Positions 53,469-63,334 are shown, counted from the first letter of the stretch. The stretch is DNA of 64,000 bases from Phycisphaerales bacterium (GCA_022447205.1 JAKVBQ010000008.1:16453-80452); one strand, 5' to 3'. Made by a program: numbers and translations. The notes: generated by a model from the letters alone, not told the origin.

Positions 53469-54410
53469 TCACACCCTGAAGAAACGATCCGTGATCGATG
53501 CGTTCAACCGCCCGATCTCATCCGCGAGTGATGCCAGCCCGTCCGGCCTGAGCGATTCACCCGGTGATTCCGCCGCCTCGAAACGGAGGCGTGCGACGAG
53601 CATGCCGACCCGCCGGATGGGGTCGGTCGAGTGCCCGTGTCGCTCGACGCTCTCGAGGCACCGCTCGACTTCCGTGAGGCACGGAAGCACCCCGCGCGGC
53701 GCCTGGGGCGCAAGGACCAGGAAGCTCGCGATCCGTTCGGCATCGAGGCGCGCCCCGGCGACCCGGCGATAGGCATCGAGCGCAGCGACCATTCGAAGGA
53801 GGGAGCGCATCCTCGCGTAGAGGACCGGGGCCTGTTCATCGCTCTTCCCGACCAGGCCCGGAAGCATGACCTCGAGGACGCAGGTGGTGCGGAAGGCCCT
53901 CTCGAGCATCGTCCCCGCCTGGAGGAAGCGCCAGGGATCGCCACGACCCGCGGTGTGTTCCATCGCCCCGCAGACCATGAAGATCCGTCGTTCGATCTCC
54001 TCCATCGCGGAACGCATGGCAACCAGTCCCCTGGGCGGATGTTCCGACCAGTCTTCGACGAGATGCCAGGTCTCGTTCAGGAGCGTGAAGACCTCGGTCC
54101 CCGCGGCACCCATGAAGGCACGTGCGTTCTCGCGTGCGGAATGGAGGCTGGCGACTGCGGACATCGGATCACTCCGATGGAAGAGCAGCCGCTCGATCCG
54201 TTCATCCGGGCGCTCGCAGTCCCACGAGCCGAGGGAGAAGATCCTGGCGATGTCCTGCCAGATGCCCGGCGGCAGTTCCGGATCGATGCCGCTGATCTCG
54301 GCACAGAGGGACTCGATGCTTCGTGCCGCGCGCACCAGGCTCGATGCCCGCTCGACATAGCGACCGATCCAATAGGCGCTTTCAGCGGCACGGGAAAGGG
54401 TGACGGTCAT
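53469..54410 (-). CDS. alpha-E domain protein
   Basis: 313 residues, all-helical alpha-E family. Seen: the first helix LSRAAESAYWIGRYVERA, later SARENARAFMGAAGTEVF, VCGAMEHTAG, FLQAGTMLERAFRTTCVLEV, the repeated ERA..T pattern typical of the family. It is nearly always adjacent to an ATP-grasp and a transglutaminase gene, as here. Function is unknown. Its first bases overlap the ATP-grasp stop (ATGA, 54407-54410). Confidence 0.92.
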   Translation of the reverse strand: MTVTLSRAAESAYWIGRYVERASSLVRAARSIESLCAEISGIDPELPPGIWQDIARIFSLGSWDCERPDERIERLLFHRSDPMSAVASLHSARENARAFMGAAGTEVFTLLNETWHLVEDWSEHPPRGLVAMRSAMEEIERRIFMVCGAMEHTAGRGDPWRFLQAGTMLERAFRTTCVLEVMLPGLVGKSDEQAPVLYARMRSLLRMVAALDAYRRVAGARLDAERIASFLVLAPQAPRGVLPCLTEVERCLESVERHGHSTDPIRRVGMLVARLRFEAAESPGESLRPDGLASLADEIGRLNASITDRFFRV

Positions 54411-55849
54411 CGCACCCCTCCGCTTCCCTGAGCCAGGACCCAGGTGTCCTTGCTTCCCCCGCCCTGCGAGGAGTTCACGACATAGGACCCTCTTTCAAGT
54501 GCCACGCGCGTCAAGCCCCCGGGAAGGATCCGGGTCCGGTCACCGACCAGGGCGAACACCCTCAGGTCCACCCGACGTGGTTCGAATGAGGTGCCGAAGT
54601 GAGTCGGATGCGAACTGAACTCGACAAGGTGCTGTGCGATGTACTGGCTCGGATCATCCTCGAAGCAGGCCCTGAACGCCTCGATCTCCGCCCGGGAGGC
54701 GGTCGGACCGACCAGCATCCCGTAGCCTCCGGCTCCGCCTGCAAGCTTCACGACCATCTCGTGCATGTGCTCGCGGATGTAGGCGGCATCATCGGCAAGC
54801 CAGCCTCTCCAGGTCCGGACCTGCTGGATGACGGGGTCCTCGTCGAGGAAGAACCTGATCAGGTCGGGAATGCAGGGATACACGGCCTTGTTGTCCGCGA
54901 TGCCGGAACCGGGTGCGTTCGCCAGGGCGACGTTTCCGGTCCGGTAGGCGTGCATCAGGCCGGGAACGCCGAGCATGCTCCCATGATCGAACGAGACCGG
55001 ATCAAGGAACTCGTCGTCGATCCTCCGGTAGATGACGTCGACCCGCTGCCGGCCCTCGATCGTGCGCATGAACACCTGGTCGTCCTCGACGACCAGGTCC
55101 CGGCCCTCGACGAGCGGTGCGCCCATCTCGTTGGCGAGGAAGGAATGCTCGTAGTACGCGGAGTTGTAGATGCCAGGAGTGAGGACGGCGACCACGGGAT
55201 CCTCGCGTCCGTGCGGGGCGGAATGACGGAGGGTGTCCAGAAGCATGCCGGGATAGGTCTCGACCCCGCGGACCGCATGGCCCTGCATCAGTTCGGGAAA
55301 GACCCTGGCGGTGAGGTTCCGGTTCTCGAGGACGTAGCTGACGCCACTCGGACAACGACAGTTGTCCTCGAGCACCAGGAACGACCCGTCACTGTCTCGA
55401 AGGAGATCGCTTCCGACGACATGGGTGTAGATGCCGTGCCGAGGCCTCACCCCGATCACGTTGCGGAGGTACTCCTTCATCGACATGACCAGCTGGTGCG
55501 GGACGAGGCCCTCCTCGAGGGTCCGCTGGGGGCCGTAGATGTCCTCCAGAAGGAGGTTCAGGACGGTGATCCGCTGGGTGATGCCGGACTCGATCGCCTG
55601 CCATTCGCTGGGACCGATGATCCGGGGCACGAGGTCGAAGGGGAAGATGCGCTCGATGCCATCGTCCTCGCCGTACACCGTGAAGGTGATGCCCTGGTTC
55701 ACCAGGGAAAGTCGCTGCATCTCCTCCCGACGCACCAGTTCCTCAGAGCCGAGTTCGTCGAGCCTTGCGAGCACCTCCCGATAGTCGGGGCGCGGCACAC
55801 CATCGGCCTCGAGGGCCTCGTCGAATCCACGATCTGCTGCAATCCAGTC
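54407..55849 (-). CDS. circularly permuted ATP-grasp type 2 protein
   Basis: 480 residues. Family motifs: GVRPRHGIYTHVVGSDLLRD, FLVLEDNCRCPSGVSYVLEN, TPGIYNSAYYEHSFLA, YRRIDDEFLDP, and the C-terminal NSSQGGGSKDTWVL. ATP-grasp enzymes of this group make amide bonds, in this cassette probably with glutamate or a peptide, which has not been shown. The start is uncertain: a frame from ATG 55942 would run over the divergent porin start, whereas GTG 55849 clears it by 74 bp and starts near VDWIAADRGFDEAL. I chose GTG 55849. Confidence 0.88.
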   Translation of the reverse strand, partial: DWIAADRGFDEALEADGVPRPDYREVLARLDELGSEELVRREEMQRLSLVNQGITFTVYGEDDGIERIFPFDLVPRIIGPSEWQAIESGITQRITVLNLLLEDIYGPQRTLEEGLVPHQLVMSMKEYLRNVIGVRPRHGIYTHVVGSDLLRDSDGSFLVLEDNCRCPSGVSYVLENRNLTARVFPELMQGHAVRGVETYPGMLLDTLRHSAPHGREDPVVAVLTPGIYNSAYYEHSFLANEMGAPLVEGRDLVVEDDQVFMRTIEGRQRVDVIYRRIDDEFLDPVSFDHGSMLGVPGLMHAYRTGNVALANAPGSGIADNKAVYPCIPDLIRFFLDEDPVIQQVRTWRGWLADDAAYIREHMHEMVVKLAGGAGGYGMLVGPTASRAEIEAFRACFEDDPSQYIAQHLVEFSSHPTHFGTSFEPRRVDLRVFALVGDRTRILPGGLTRVALERGSYVVNSSQGGGSKDTWVLAQGSGGVR

Positions 55850-55923
55850 CACGGGGCACGATCGTAGGGCCTTCGTGGGGTTCCGCAACCACGGCCCGCA
55901 CCTGCCGGCCGTAAGATGCCGGC

Positions 55924-57336
55924 ATGATCGATCACCCATCAAGGCTCCGGGAAGTCACCAGGATCGCGACATGCATCCTGCTTCTCTCATGGGGAGCGAC
56001 GGTCGCCAACGCCCAGGCCCCGAACACCCCTCGTGCACACGAACCCATCAAGCTGTCATCGCCTCGGGACGGATCGTTCCTCAGCCTCGCGACGATGGAA
56101 CAGACCAGGCACTGGGCGCCGATCTCGACCTGGACCAGCCCGGAATTCTCCCATGTGGATGACGCACGGGACTGGGATCTCTTCGCGCCACCCCCTCCGG
56201 AGTCTCGTGGCCTCGGTACCGATCCGGTCCTCGGTGCGCCACTCGCCTATCCACTCGCGCCGATCCGCAACGTGATGAACCTGACGTACCAGAACAACAT
56301 CAAGTTCGACATCTACGACGCGCTGGTCTACCAGCACGTCTCGAGAACCATCGACGATGCCCCGGCCGATTCGCTCTTCAACCGATTCGATGCCACCGTG
56401 CACGCCAGAACCTGGAAGATCGAGGGCCAGGGGTCGGGTGTCCTCACATGCAGCGTCCGCGCCAACAACAACCTCCTGGACACCCCCACCCCGAGCGAGG
56501 CGATCGGAGCATTCAGCCCTCTCGACGTCATCGCCAGCAACACCTCCTTCCTGATCAAGCGTCTCGAATTCAGGCAGGCCTTCCTCGATGAACAGGTCAG
56601 CCTCACGGTCGGCAAGGGCAACCCGAACGACTGCATCGCATCGAACCGCTTTGCATGGGATGAAACGACCCAGTTCATGGCGGCGACCTTCGACGGAGGG
56701 AACTACCCCGTCGGATACGGCGGGTACATGCCGATCGTCTCCCTGCAGGTGATCCCCTCCGAGGGGTACTACGTCACCGGCGCGGTCACCAGCGGACTCG
56801 GCTCGGCCCATGACCCCTTCTCCACCCTGGATGACGGGCTCTACTGGTGCGCGGGAGAGACCGGCGTGGTGATCGAGGCCGGCGAGGAGCGACTGCAGGG
56901 CCGCTACTCGATCTCGTTGATGAATTCGAACACCGGGAATGACACCGTCGACCGCGCGACCCGGACCAACGGCAACGCCATGGCCCTGGTCGCACAGCAG
57001 CAGGTGACGCCGTCGGCCGCATTGTGGTCGCAGTACCTCCTCAGTTCCGACCGGATCGGCCCCGCCGAACAGGAATTCACGTTCGGACTCTCCATCGAGG
57101 ACTGCTTCGGCAGGAATGATGATGGATTCGGCATCGCGGTCGGCTGGAGCAAGCCCTCGACCTCCGCCTACCCGGGCTGGCGGGAACGACTCCAGTTCGA
57201 GTCCTGGTATCGACTGCAACTCACCGAGACCTGGCAGCTCTCACCGGACTTCCAGGTCCTGAGTCGCCCCTCCGACCCGAGTGCTGCGGACCGGCCGGTC
57301 TACGCGGTCGCGCTGCGACTGCTCACCACGTTCTGA
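55924..57336 (+). CDS. OprB-family carbohydrate-selective porin
   Basis: 470 residues with a signal peptide (cleaved about ANAQA, 31). The barrel sequence alternates polar and hydrophobic residues; family-like parts include NVMNLTYQNNIKFDIYDALV, RLEFRQAFLDEQVSLTVGKG and the aromatic ending YAVALRLLTTF, typical of outer-membrane barrels. OprB-type porins pass sugars. Start codon ATG 55924 lacks a clear Shine-Dalgarno. Divergent from the ATP-grasp gene. Confidence 0.82.
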   Translation: MIDHPSRLREVTRIATCILLLSWGATVANAQAPNTPRAHEPIKLSSPRDGSFLSLATMEQTRHWAPISTWTSPEFSHVDDARDWDLFAPPPPESRGLGTDPVLGAPLAYPLAPIRNVMNLTYQNNIKFDIYDALVYQHVSRTIDDAPADSLFNRFDATVHARTWKIEGQGSGVLTCSVRANNNLLDTPTPSEAIGAFSPLDVIASNTSFLIKRLEFRQAFLDEQVSLTVGKGNPNDCIASNRFAWDETTQFMAATFDGGNYPVGYGGYMPIVSLQVIPSEGYYVTGAVTSGLGSAHDPFSTLDDGLYWCAGETGVVIEAGEERLQGRYSISLMNSNTGNDTVDRATRTNGNAMALVAQQQVTPSAALWSQYLLSSDRIGPAEQEFTFGLSIEDCFGRNDDGFGIAVGWSKPSTSAYPGWRERLQFESWYRLQLTETWQLSPDFQVLSRPSDPSAADRPVYAVALRLLTTF

Positions 57337-57353
57337 GCCGGAGTCGCCACGAA

Positions 57354-58040
57354 TCAGGCGACCTCCTCGATGCAACGAGGGCCGTCGTTCGCCGGGTTGT
57401 TCACGAACCGACTCACCTGAATCCCATCAAGCACGCGTTCGGGTGCGGGTGATGCCAGCTTCGCCACGGCATCCAGCGGGGTTCCATCCGAACCGTCATC
57501 GAGCCATGCCGCCCAGTCCCGTTCGGCGAGAATCACCGGCATCCTGTCGTGCAGCTTCGACATGAAGCGGTTCGGCGTGGTGGTGAGGATGGTCACCGAC
57601 TCGACCTCCCGCCCATCAGGCCCCTTCCAGCACGCCCACAAGCCGGCCAGTGCCATGAGTGCCCGATCCTTCCGACGAATCAGCCAGGGCTGCTTCCCGC
57701 TCTCACCGGGGGCCCATTCGAAGAAACCCGTGGCCGGCACGAGACACCGGTGATCAACCCACGCCTTTCGGAATGAAGGCTTCTCGGGTGCGGTCTCGGA
57801 CCGCGCATTGATCATGCGACTGCCGATCGAGGCATCCTTCGCCCAGGAGGGGATCAGTCCCCAGTGCATCCCTCCGACATCACGACGAGGCGTCCCATTC
57901 AACTGGAGCATCCGCCTGACGACCGGGATTCGCTGGGTGGGAGCGATGTTGAAGCGAGGCTGCCAGGAGAAGCGGACGACGGCATCGAATGCCGAACCGA
58001 CATCATCCGGCCCTTCCTGTAGACAGTAGCGTCCGCACAT
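57354..58040 (-). CDS. yedK: SOS-associated peptidase (HMCES/YedK)
   Basis: 228 residues. Cys2 in MCGRYC is the nucleophile that crosslinks to abasic sites in single-stranded DNA. Also NIAPTQRIPVV, HWGLIPSWAKD, SRMINARSETAPEK, FFEWAP and HDRMPVIL (last His/Glu catalytic region). ATG 58040 is required so that Cys comes second after Met removal; GGAG precedes it. Standard size for the family. Converges on the porin gene. Confidence 0.95.
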   Translation of the reverse strand: MCGRYCLQEGPDDVGSAFDAVVRFSWQPRFNIAPTQRIPVVRRMLQLNGTPRRDVGGMHWGLIPSWAKDASIGSRMINARSETAPEKPSFRKAWVDHRCLVPATGFFEWAPGESGKQPWLIRRKDRALMALAGLWACWKGPDGREVESVTILTTTPNRFMSKLHDRMPVILAERDWAAWLDDGSDGTPLDAVAKLASPAPERVLDGIQVSRFVNNPANDGPRCIEEVA

Positions 58041-58108
58041 CTCTGGCTCTCCACGGAAAGCGTAGCATACGGACACTCGAATCCCCGGACATGAACGGAG
58101 CACGATCG

Positions 58109-59077
58109 ATGAACGTCACCCTCACCCTGTTGTCCCTGATTCTGGCGACCAGCGCACCAACCGGACAGGACGCGCCGGTGCAGGAGGCGATCACCGCCGA
58201 GGTCGATGTCACTTCGCTCACGAGCGGTGCCGGCGCCCCCCGGACAAGCCTGGTCGTCGAGGCCATCAGGATCCAGGCGCGGACCGTTGATCCGGATGCA
58301 CGTGTTCGACTCAAGGAAATCGGAACCCTCGAGCTCGAGGCCGACGAACTGGGCTGGGTTCACGTGACGAAGGTCATCGAGGCCATGGGCAAGACCGAGC
58401 CCTCGGAACGCATCACACCAGAATCACTCTATGTGGATCGAAGAGAGACACGGGACGGCATCGGACGACACTTCTTCGGCAGGGAGATCGCCCGGGTGAT
58501 GGGCCACCTGGGTGCAAGCTGGCTGGAACGGCCCAGCCGCGAGAAGGAGGAGCGCACCTCCCTGCTCATCGAGATGCTCGGGGTCGAGAACGACACTGAT
58601 GTCGCCGACATCGGAGCGGGAACCGGCTACTTCACCTTCCCGATCGCCCGCAAGGCCGTCGATGGCACGGTGCATGCCGTCGATATCCAGCCGGAGATGC
58701 TCGAATTCATCGAGGCACGCAAGCGAACGGAGGGTGTCGACAACGTGAAGGGTGTCCTCGGCACGATCACCGACACGAAGCTGGAGCCGGAATCGATCGA
58801 CCTGGCGTTCGCGGTCGATGCCTACCACGAGTTCTCGAATCCGGTCGAGATGCTGCTGTCGATCAGGAAGGCCCTTCGACCCGGAGGTCACCTGGTCCTC
58901 GTCGAATTCAGGCTCGAGGATCCCGAAGTCCCGATCAAGAAACTCCACAAGATGAGCGAGGCGCAGGCGAAAAAGGAACTCGAGGCGATGGGTTTCGACT
59001 GGGTCCGTACCGATGACAAGCTGCCACGCCAGCACGTGCTCGTCTTCAGGAAGCCGGCGGCACCGGAGCCTGAATGA
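58109..59077 (+). CDS. exported SAM-dependent methyltransferase
   Basis: 322 residues. Hydrophobic N-terminus MNVTLTLLSLILATSAPTGQ is a probable signal peptide, so the enzyme should act outside the cytoplasm if it is processed. Class I methyltransferase: motif I VADIGAGTGYFTFPIA, then VHAVDIQPEMLEF, and AVDAYHEFSNPVEML. The segment between signal and motif I (about 25-150) has no clear match. A SAM-dependent enzyme outside the cytoplasm is unusual. ATG 58109 is chosen because GGAG lies eight bases upstream; ATG 58091 would add six residues. Confidence 0.82.
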   Translation: MNVTLTLLSLILATSAPTGQDAPVQEAITAEVDVTSLTSGAGAPRTSLVVEAIRIQARTVDPDARVRLKEIGTLELEADELGWVHVTKVIEAMGKTEPSERITPESLYVDRRETRDGIGRHFFGREIARVMGHLGASWLERPSREKEERTSLLIEMLGVENDTDVADIGAGTGYFTFPIARKAVDGTVHAVDIQPEMLEFIEARKRTEGVDNVKGVLGTITDTKLEPESIDLAFAVDAYHEFSNPVEMLLSIRKALRPGGHLVLVEFRLEDPEVPIKKLHKMSEAQAKKELEAMGFDWVRTDDKLPRQHVLVFRKPAAPEPE

Positions 59078-59097
59078 CACGCTCATCGGCGGACGGA

Positions 59098-60720
59098 TCA
59101 GGAACGGACCGCGCTGAGGGGCAGCCTCTCGGCGATCTCCTCGAGCAAGGCATCCATCGAGAAGGGCTTGAGCAGGAGTCCCTGTGACGGGCGGATGTCC
59201 TCGCGCCTCACTGCCTTCGGATTCCCGGTGATGAAGATCGTCTGGACCTCCCGGCCGAGCCTCGACTCGATCGCCGCGACCAGCTCGATGCCGTTCTCGC
59301 GACCGAGGTTCATGTCCACGACGCACACGTCCACCGTGCCGTCACGAATCATCGGACATTCGAAGACGCCTTCGGAACCCGCGAACGACGCCACCTCATG
59401 GCCCGCACTCGAGACCGCCTGTTCGATCAACGTCCGGATCAGTTCGTAGTCCTCGATGACGAGGATCCTCCCGAATGCCGTCAGGTCGGCGACGGACTCG
59501 CCGGCGACCGTTTCGGGGCCGATCATGTCCAGACAGGGAAGATCGATGGCGAAGCAGGTCCCCTCTCCGATCGTGCTGTCGAGGGAGATGCGCCCTTCGA
59601 TCGATTCCACGAAGTTCGAGACCATCGCAAGGCCGATACCGACTCCGGCACCGGGCGCCTTCGTCGTGAAGAAGGGCTTGAAGACCTCCTCCTGGATCTC
59701 GTCGGGAATGCCGCTGCCATCATCACGAACCCGAAGCCTGACCCACCGTCCTTCATGATCCTGTTCGAGATCGAGCGTCACCTCGATTCGACCACCCTCG
59801 GTGATGCTGTCCCGGGCGTTCAGCACGAGGTTGATCACCGCCTGCTGGAGACCTCCGACATCGATGAAGATCGTGGTGTCGAAGGGAACGTTCGACGTGA
59901 ATCCGAGCTCGACCGATTCCGGCATCGCCGGCTTGAGCAGCGAGATCGTCGCCTGCATGCACCCCTCGATGTTCACGGCTCGGGCCTGGACATCGTCCGG
60001 GTTCCCGAGCAACTGCATGTTGTGGGTGAGGCCACGCGCACGGGTCACGGCAAGCTGGATGAGGGAAAGTGAATCACGAACCCGTTCGGAAAGATCCGCT
60101 TCCTGCTCGGCTGCCCGGGCATGTCCATGAATCGCGGTGAGCATGTTGTTCAGGTCATGCGCGAATCCCACCGAGACCGCAGACAGGCATTCCATCTGCT
60201 GGGCGACACGCATCGACCGGTCGATCTTGACGGGTTCAGGTGCCGCCTGTTCCTCCGTCCTCTTCACATGGGCGCAGCAGGCAGGCGGCTCCTCGGGAGC
60301 ACTGATCTCGAGATCAGGCTTGACCTCCCGAATCGAACGCATGTCACGAATGAACGATGTGAAGCCGGCCGCTTCGTTGTCGATGCGGATCGGGCTGATC
60401 GACAGCTGGACCGGAAAGCGCACGCCCCGACGGTCCACCGCCTCGAGATCGACCGTCTTCCCGACCACCGGGCCATGGCCCTGCGTCAGATACCGGTAAA
60501 AACCCCTCCTGTGAGCCTCAATGAGGTCTTCAGGAATGATCAGCTCATCGAGTCGCCGCCCACAAGCTTCAGAGGCACTCCAGCCGAATGTCCGCTCCGC
60601 CTGGTCGTTCCAGATGACGACTCGACTGTCCAGATCAACTGAAATGACCGCATCAAAAGCCGAATCCAGCAGCTGCCGGACTCGGTGGGTTCCACTCGGC
60701 ATGTTCTGTTCATGAGTCAT
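59098..60720 (-). CDS. hybrid histidine kinase, PAS - HisKA/HATPase - receiver
   Basis: 540 residues, no membrane segment. PAS domain (about 15-125, LDSAFDAVISVDLDSRVVIW). A short linker with CCAHVK. Kinase core: H-box GFAHDLNNML with His188, N-box NLVLNARDSI, G1 VRDDGSGIP, F-box PFFTTKAPGAGVGIGLAM. Receiver: ILVIEDYELIRTL, phospho-Asp in VCVVDMNLG, Lys in LLLKPFS. No DNA-binding output domain. AGGGGGG precedes the ATG. Divergent from the metalloprotease gene (214 bp), which could be its target. Confidence 0.92.
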   Translation of the reverse strand: MTHEQNMPSGTHRVRQLLDSAFDAVISVDLDSRVVIWNDQAERTFGWSASEACGRRLDELIIPEDLIEAHRRGFYRYLTQGHGPVVGKTVDLEAVDRRGVRFPVQLSISPIRIDNEAAGFTSFIRDMRSIREVKPDLEISAPEEPPACCAHVKRTEEQAAPEPVKIDRSMRVAQQMECLSAVSVGFAHDLNNMLTAIHGHARAAEQEADLSERVRDSLSLIQLAVTRARGLTHNMQLLGNPDDVQARAVNIEGCMQATISLLKPAMPESVELGFTSNVPFDTTIFIDVGGLQQAVINLVLNARDSITEGGRIEVTLDLEQDHEGRWVRLRVRDDGSGIPDEIQEEVFKPFFTTKAPGAGVGIGLAMVSNFVESIEGRISLDSTIGEGTCFAIDLPCLDMIGPETVAGESVADLTAFGRILVIEDYELIRTLIEQAVSSAGHEVASFAGSEGVFECPMIRDGTVDVCVVDMNLGRENGIELVAAIESRLGREVQTIFITGNPKAVRREDIRPSQGLLLKPFSMDALLEEIAERLPLSAVRS

Positions 60721-60888
60721 CAGTACCCCCCTGAACCTGTTCCTGGTCGACCCCTGTCACGAAGACAAGGCATGTGAGCTGGCTGACATTCGAGGAAATG
60801 GCAAGGTCCGAAAAGTTCAGGAACATCGAGAAATGGCCCTCGGCATGGAAAACCGAGGTGCTACGATGAAAACGGCCTGAGACGGCAA

Positions 60889-60902
60889 AAAAACCGGTTT
60901 TT
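60889..60902. repeat. 14-bp palindrome upstream of the metalloprotease gene
   Basis: AAAAACCGGTTTTT, perfectly self-complementary, 33 bp before ATG 60935. AT-rich ends stand out from the GC-rich surroundings. It could be an operator, or a weak bidirectional terminator for the divergent pair; nothing more can be concluded from sequence alone. Confidence 0.5.
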
Positions 60903-60934
60903 CAGACCAACCGATCTGCAGGAGCGGATGCAAG

Positions 60935-63232
60935 ATGACCCAGAGAAAGATGACTCGTCTTGAGTGGCTGTGGGTGCTGCTGGCTGGTGCTGTCCTCATG
61001 CCTCTCCCGGCAAGCCAGGCCGGGAGCGCCGGCGACGAGATCCTGGAATCAACCGGCACAATCCTGAAAACACCCCCGACTGCCGAGTTCATCGATGCGG
61101 CGCTCTTCTCGCTCCAGGTCCCCACCTATCCGAGCGACGGATTCTCCGTCATGCTTCCGATCGAGGGGGAGCACCTGGCCATTGACCTGACGCGGCGGAC
61201 ACGTTTCGCGAACTTCATGATTCTCGAAGGCAGGGAGAGCACGCTTTTCCCCCGAAAAGCCCCGCCATGCAGGGCCTACCGGGGGGTGATCCGAGGCAAG
61301 CCGGGTTCGGCTGCGGCCCTCTCCCTGAGGCGCCACGGACTCGAAGGGATGATTCAGACACCGGAAGGTGAGCGATACTTCATCCAGCCCCTGTCCTCCG
61401 GGGAACGGGGCACCCACGTCATCTACCGTTCTTCGCGCACCGAGGAATCGGCCTGGTGCGAGGCGATCTCCATCGCCCCCCCCACAGACGAGCCTGATCC
61501 TCCGATGCACGGCGGCCTTGCCGGAGCCGGAGCGAAGAGCCTGCGCATGCTCGTCGAGACGGATCATCCCTTCCTGCTCCTGAATGACGAGGATCCGGAC
61601 ATCATGGTCGCCGACGTCGAGAGCATCTACAACGTCGTCGACCTGGTCTATGAACGTGATCTGGATCTCAACGTGTACCTCGGCGGGATCATCATCCGGG
61701 ACCAGGGATCGTCGTATTCGGGCACGACGTCCTACGAACTCCTCTGTGACCTGACAGAGACCTGGAGCACGCACTACGACCTGTGGACCTTCGATGCCGT
61801 CCAGTTGATGACGGGCATAGAGCTCGATGGCCCGATCGGAACCGCCTATCTCAACAGCGTGTGCTCGGGAATCGTAGAGGCATGCCAGACACTGGCTCCG
61901 TTCTGGGCGCTGAGCGTCGTCGAAAGCCGGTTCAACCAGAACCATGACCTGCGCGTGGCACTCTCCGCCCATGAGATCGCACACAACCTCAGTGCAACCC
62001 ATTGCTCAGGTTCCGCCTGCAACATCATGTGCCCATCGATCGGGATGTGCGGCGGGGCCAGCGGCACGAACCTTCGTTTCGGGACGGTGTCCAGGCTGGT
62101 GATCGATTCGTACCTGGCAGACGCATCCTGCCTTCCGAACCGAACGCTGCTGGATCTCCCGCTCGAGGACCAGTTCAACCCGAACAACACTGGTGAAATC
62201 GAGGCTCCAAATCCCCAGAAATGGTTCCACGCGGCAAGCGCTCGGGTCTCACCGCAAATCCCCAATGAGCCGAGTGGGAACAGCTCCCTGACCATGAACG
62301 GCCAGTATGGACACGAATCGATCAAGGCCTCGATCACCTCGCACCCCTTCAACCTTCATCAGTACAGGGATGTGACCGTTTCATTCTGGGCCGGATACTG
62401 GGGCACGGGCAACCTGCCCGACCTCGAGGTGGAGTACCTCGGGCAGGATCGCACATGGCACCTGGCGGACTCGATCCCGATCACGGAGGCGTATCAGGCA
62501 TTCGTGGAATTCACCGTTGAGATCCCGGATGAAGCCTGCTGGGAAGGTGCGATGATCCGCATTGCAACCGATATACACGGCGAAACCCTCACGGAGATCT
62601 GGGGGGTCGACGATCTCCTCATCGACGGCACCCCGTTCACGGGAACGGCGAACGACGAATGCACGGAAGCAGCCCCGTTGCAGAACGGACTGAGTGAATT
62701 CGAGACCCTCGGTGCCACCGCTTCGGCGGACCAGCTCGGCTGTGGAGGATCGCCTGATCTCGGCATGCTTGCTGACAACTGGTATGCCTACACGGCAACC
62801 TGCAGCGGGGACCTGCTCATGGTCACCTGCGGGCTGGTCGATTTCGATTCGCGCATCACGCTCTACCGAAAGTCGGACTGCGACGAGGGCACCCTGGTTC
62901 CCATGGCATGTGACATGCCTGATCCACCGACCTGCAACGGTGCACCAGGCTCGCTCCTCGAAGCTCGGGTGACCGAAGGCGAGGCGTACCTCCTTCGAAT
63001 CGGGAGCATGGATGGCAGCACGGGATCCGGACAGATCTACATCGGGTGCACGCCGGTCGAGGACCCTCCATGCCCCGCTGACCTGGATGGCGATGGCGTC
63101 ATTGGAGGCGCGGACATCGCACTCCTCCTGGGTTCCTGGAACACCGCGGAAGGGGACCTTGATGGAGACGGCACCACGGGGGGGAGCGATCTTGCCACCG
63201 TCCTCGGATCCTGGGGCCCCTGTCCGGAGTGA
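60935..63232 (+). CDS. secreted reprolysin-like metalloprotease with dockerin tail
   Basis: 765 residues with signal peptide (cleaved about SQAG, 30). A prodomain-like region (about 40-200) contains CRAYRGVIRGKPGSAAALSL, then the metalloprotease domain with zinc motif HEIAHNLSATH at 346-356 (HExxHxxxxxH of metzincins) and Met-turn-like NIMCPSIG. Next a beta-sandwich region (about 430-560), a Cys-bounded domain and the dockerin-like tail: DLDGDGVIGGADIALLLGSW and GDLDGDGTTGGSDLATVLGSW. Likely a secreted, zinc-dependent protease held on the surface by a dockerin-type interaction. The next gene is a paralogue. Confidence 0.92.
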   Translation: MTQRKMTRLEWLWVLLAGAVLMPLPASQAGSAGDEILESTGTILKTPPTAEFIDAALFSLQVPTYPSDGFSVMLPIEGEHLAIDLTRRTRFANFMILEGRESTLFPRKAPPCRAYRGVIRGKPGSAAALSLRRHGLEGMIQTPEGERYFIQPLSSGERGTHVIYRSSRTEESAWCEAISIAPPTDEPDPPMHGGLAGAGAKSLRMLVETDHPFLLLNDEDPDIMVADVESIYNVVDLVYERDLDLNVYLGGIIIRDQGSSYSGTTSYELLCDLTETWSTHYDLWTFDAVQLMTGIELDGPIGTAYLNSVCSGIVEACQTLAPFWALSVVESRFNQNHDLRVALSAHEIAHNLSATHCSGSACNIMCPSIGMCGGASGTNLRFGTVSRLVIDSYLADASCLPNRTLLDLPLEDQFNPNNTGEIEAPNPQKWFHAASARVSPQIPNEPSGNSSLTMNGQYGHESIKASITSHPFNLHQYRDVTVSFWAGYWGTGNLPDLEVEYLGQDRTWHLADSIPITEAYQAFVEFTVEIPDEACWEGAMIRIATDIHGETLTEIWGVDDLLIDGTPFTGTANDECTEAAPLQNGLSEFETLGATASADQLGCGGSPDLGMLADNWYAYTATCSGDLLMVTCGLVDFDSRITLYRKSDCDEGTLVPMACDMPDPPTCNGAPGSLLEARVTEGEAYLLRIGSMDGSTGSGQIYIGCTPVEDPPCPADLDGDGVIGGADIALLLGSWNTAEGDLDGDGTTGGSDLATVLGSWGPCPE

Positions 63233-63334
63233 CCGAACGAATGTGCCTCAAGCTCCGGTGACCTGAATTTCTCGTCCAATCAGCAAGAACACCACTCAGA
63301 AGCAAGCCGCGAAACAGTACCATCAAGGTCCTTT

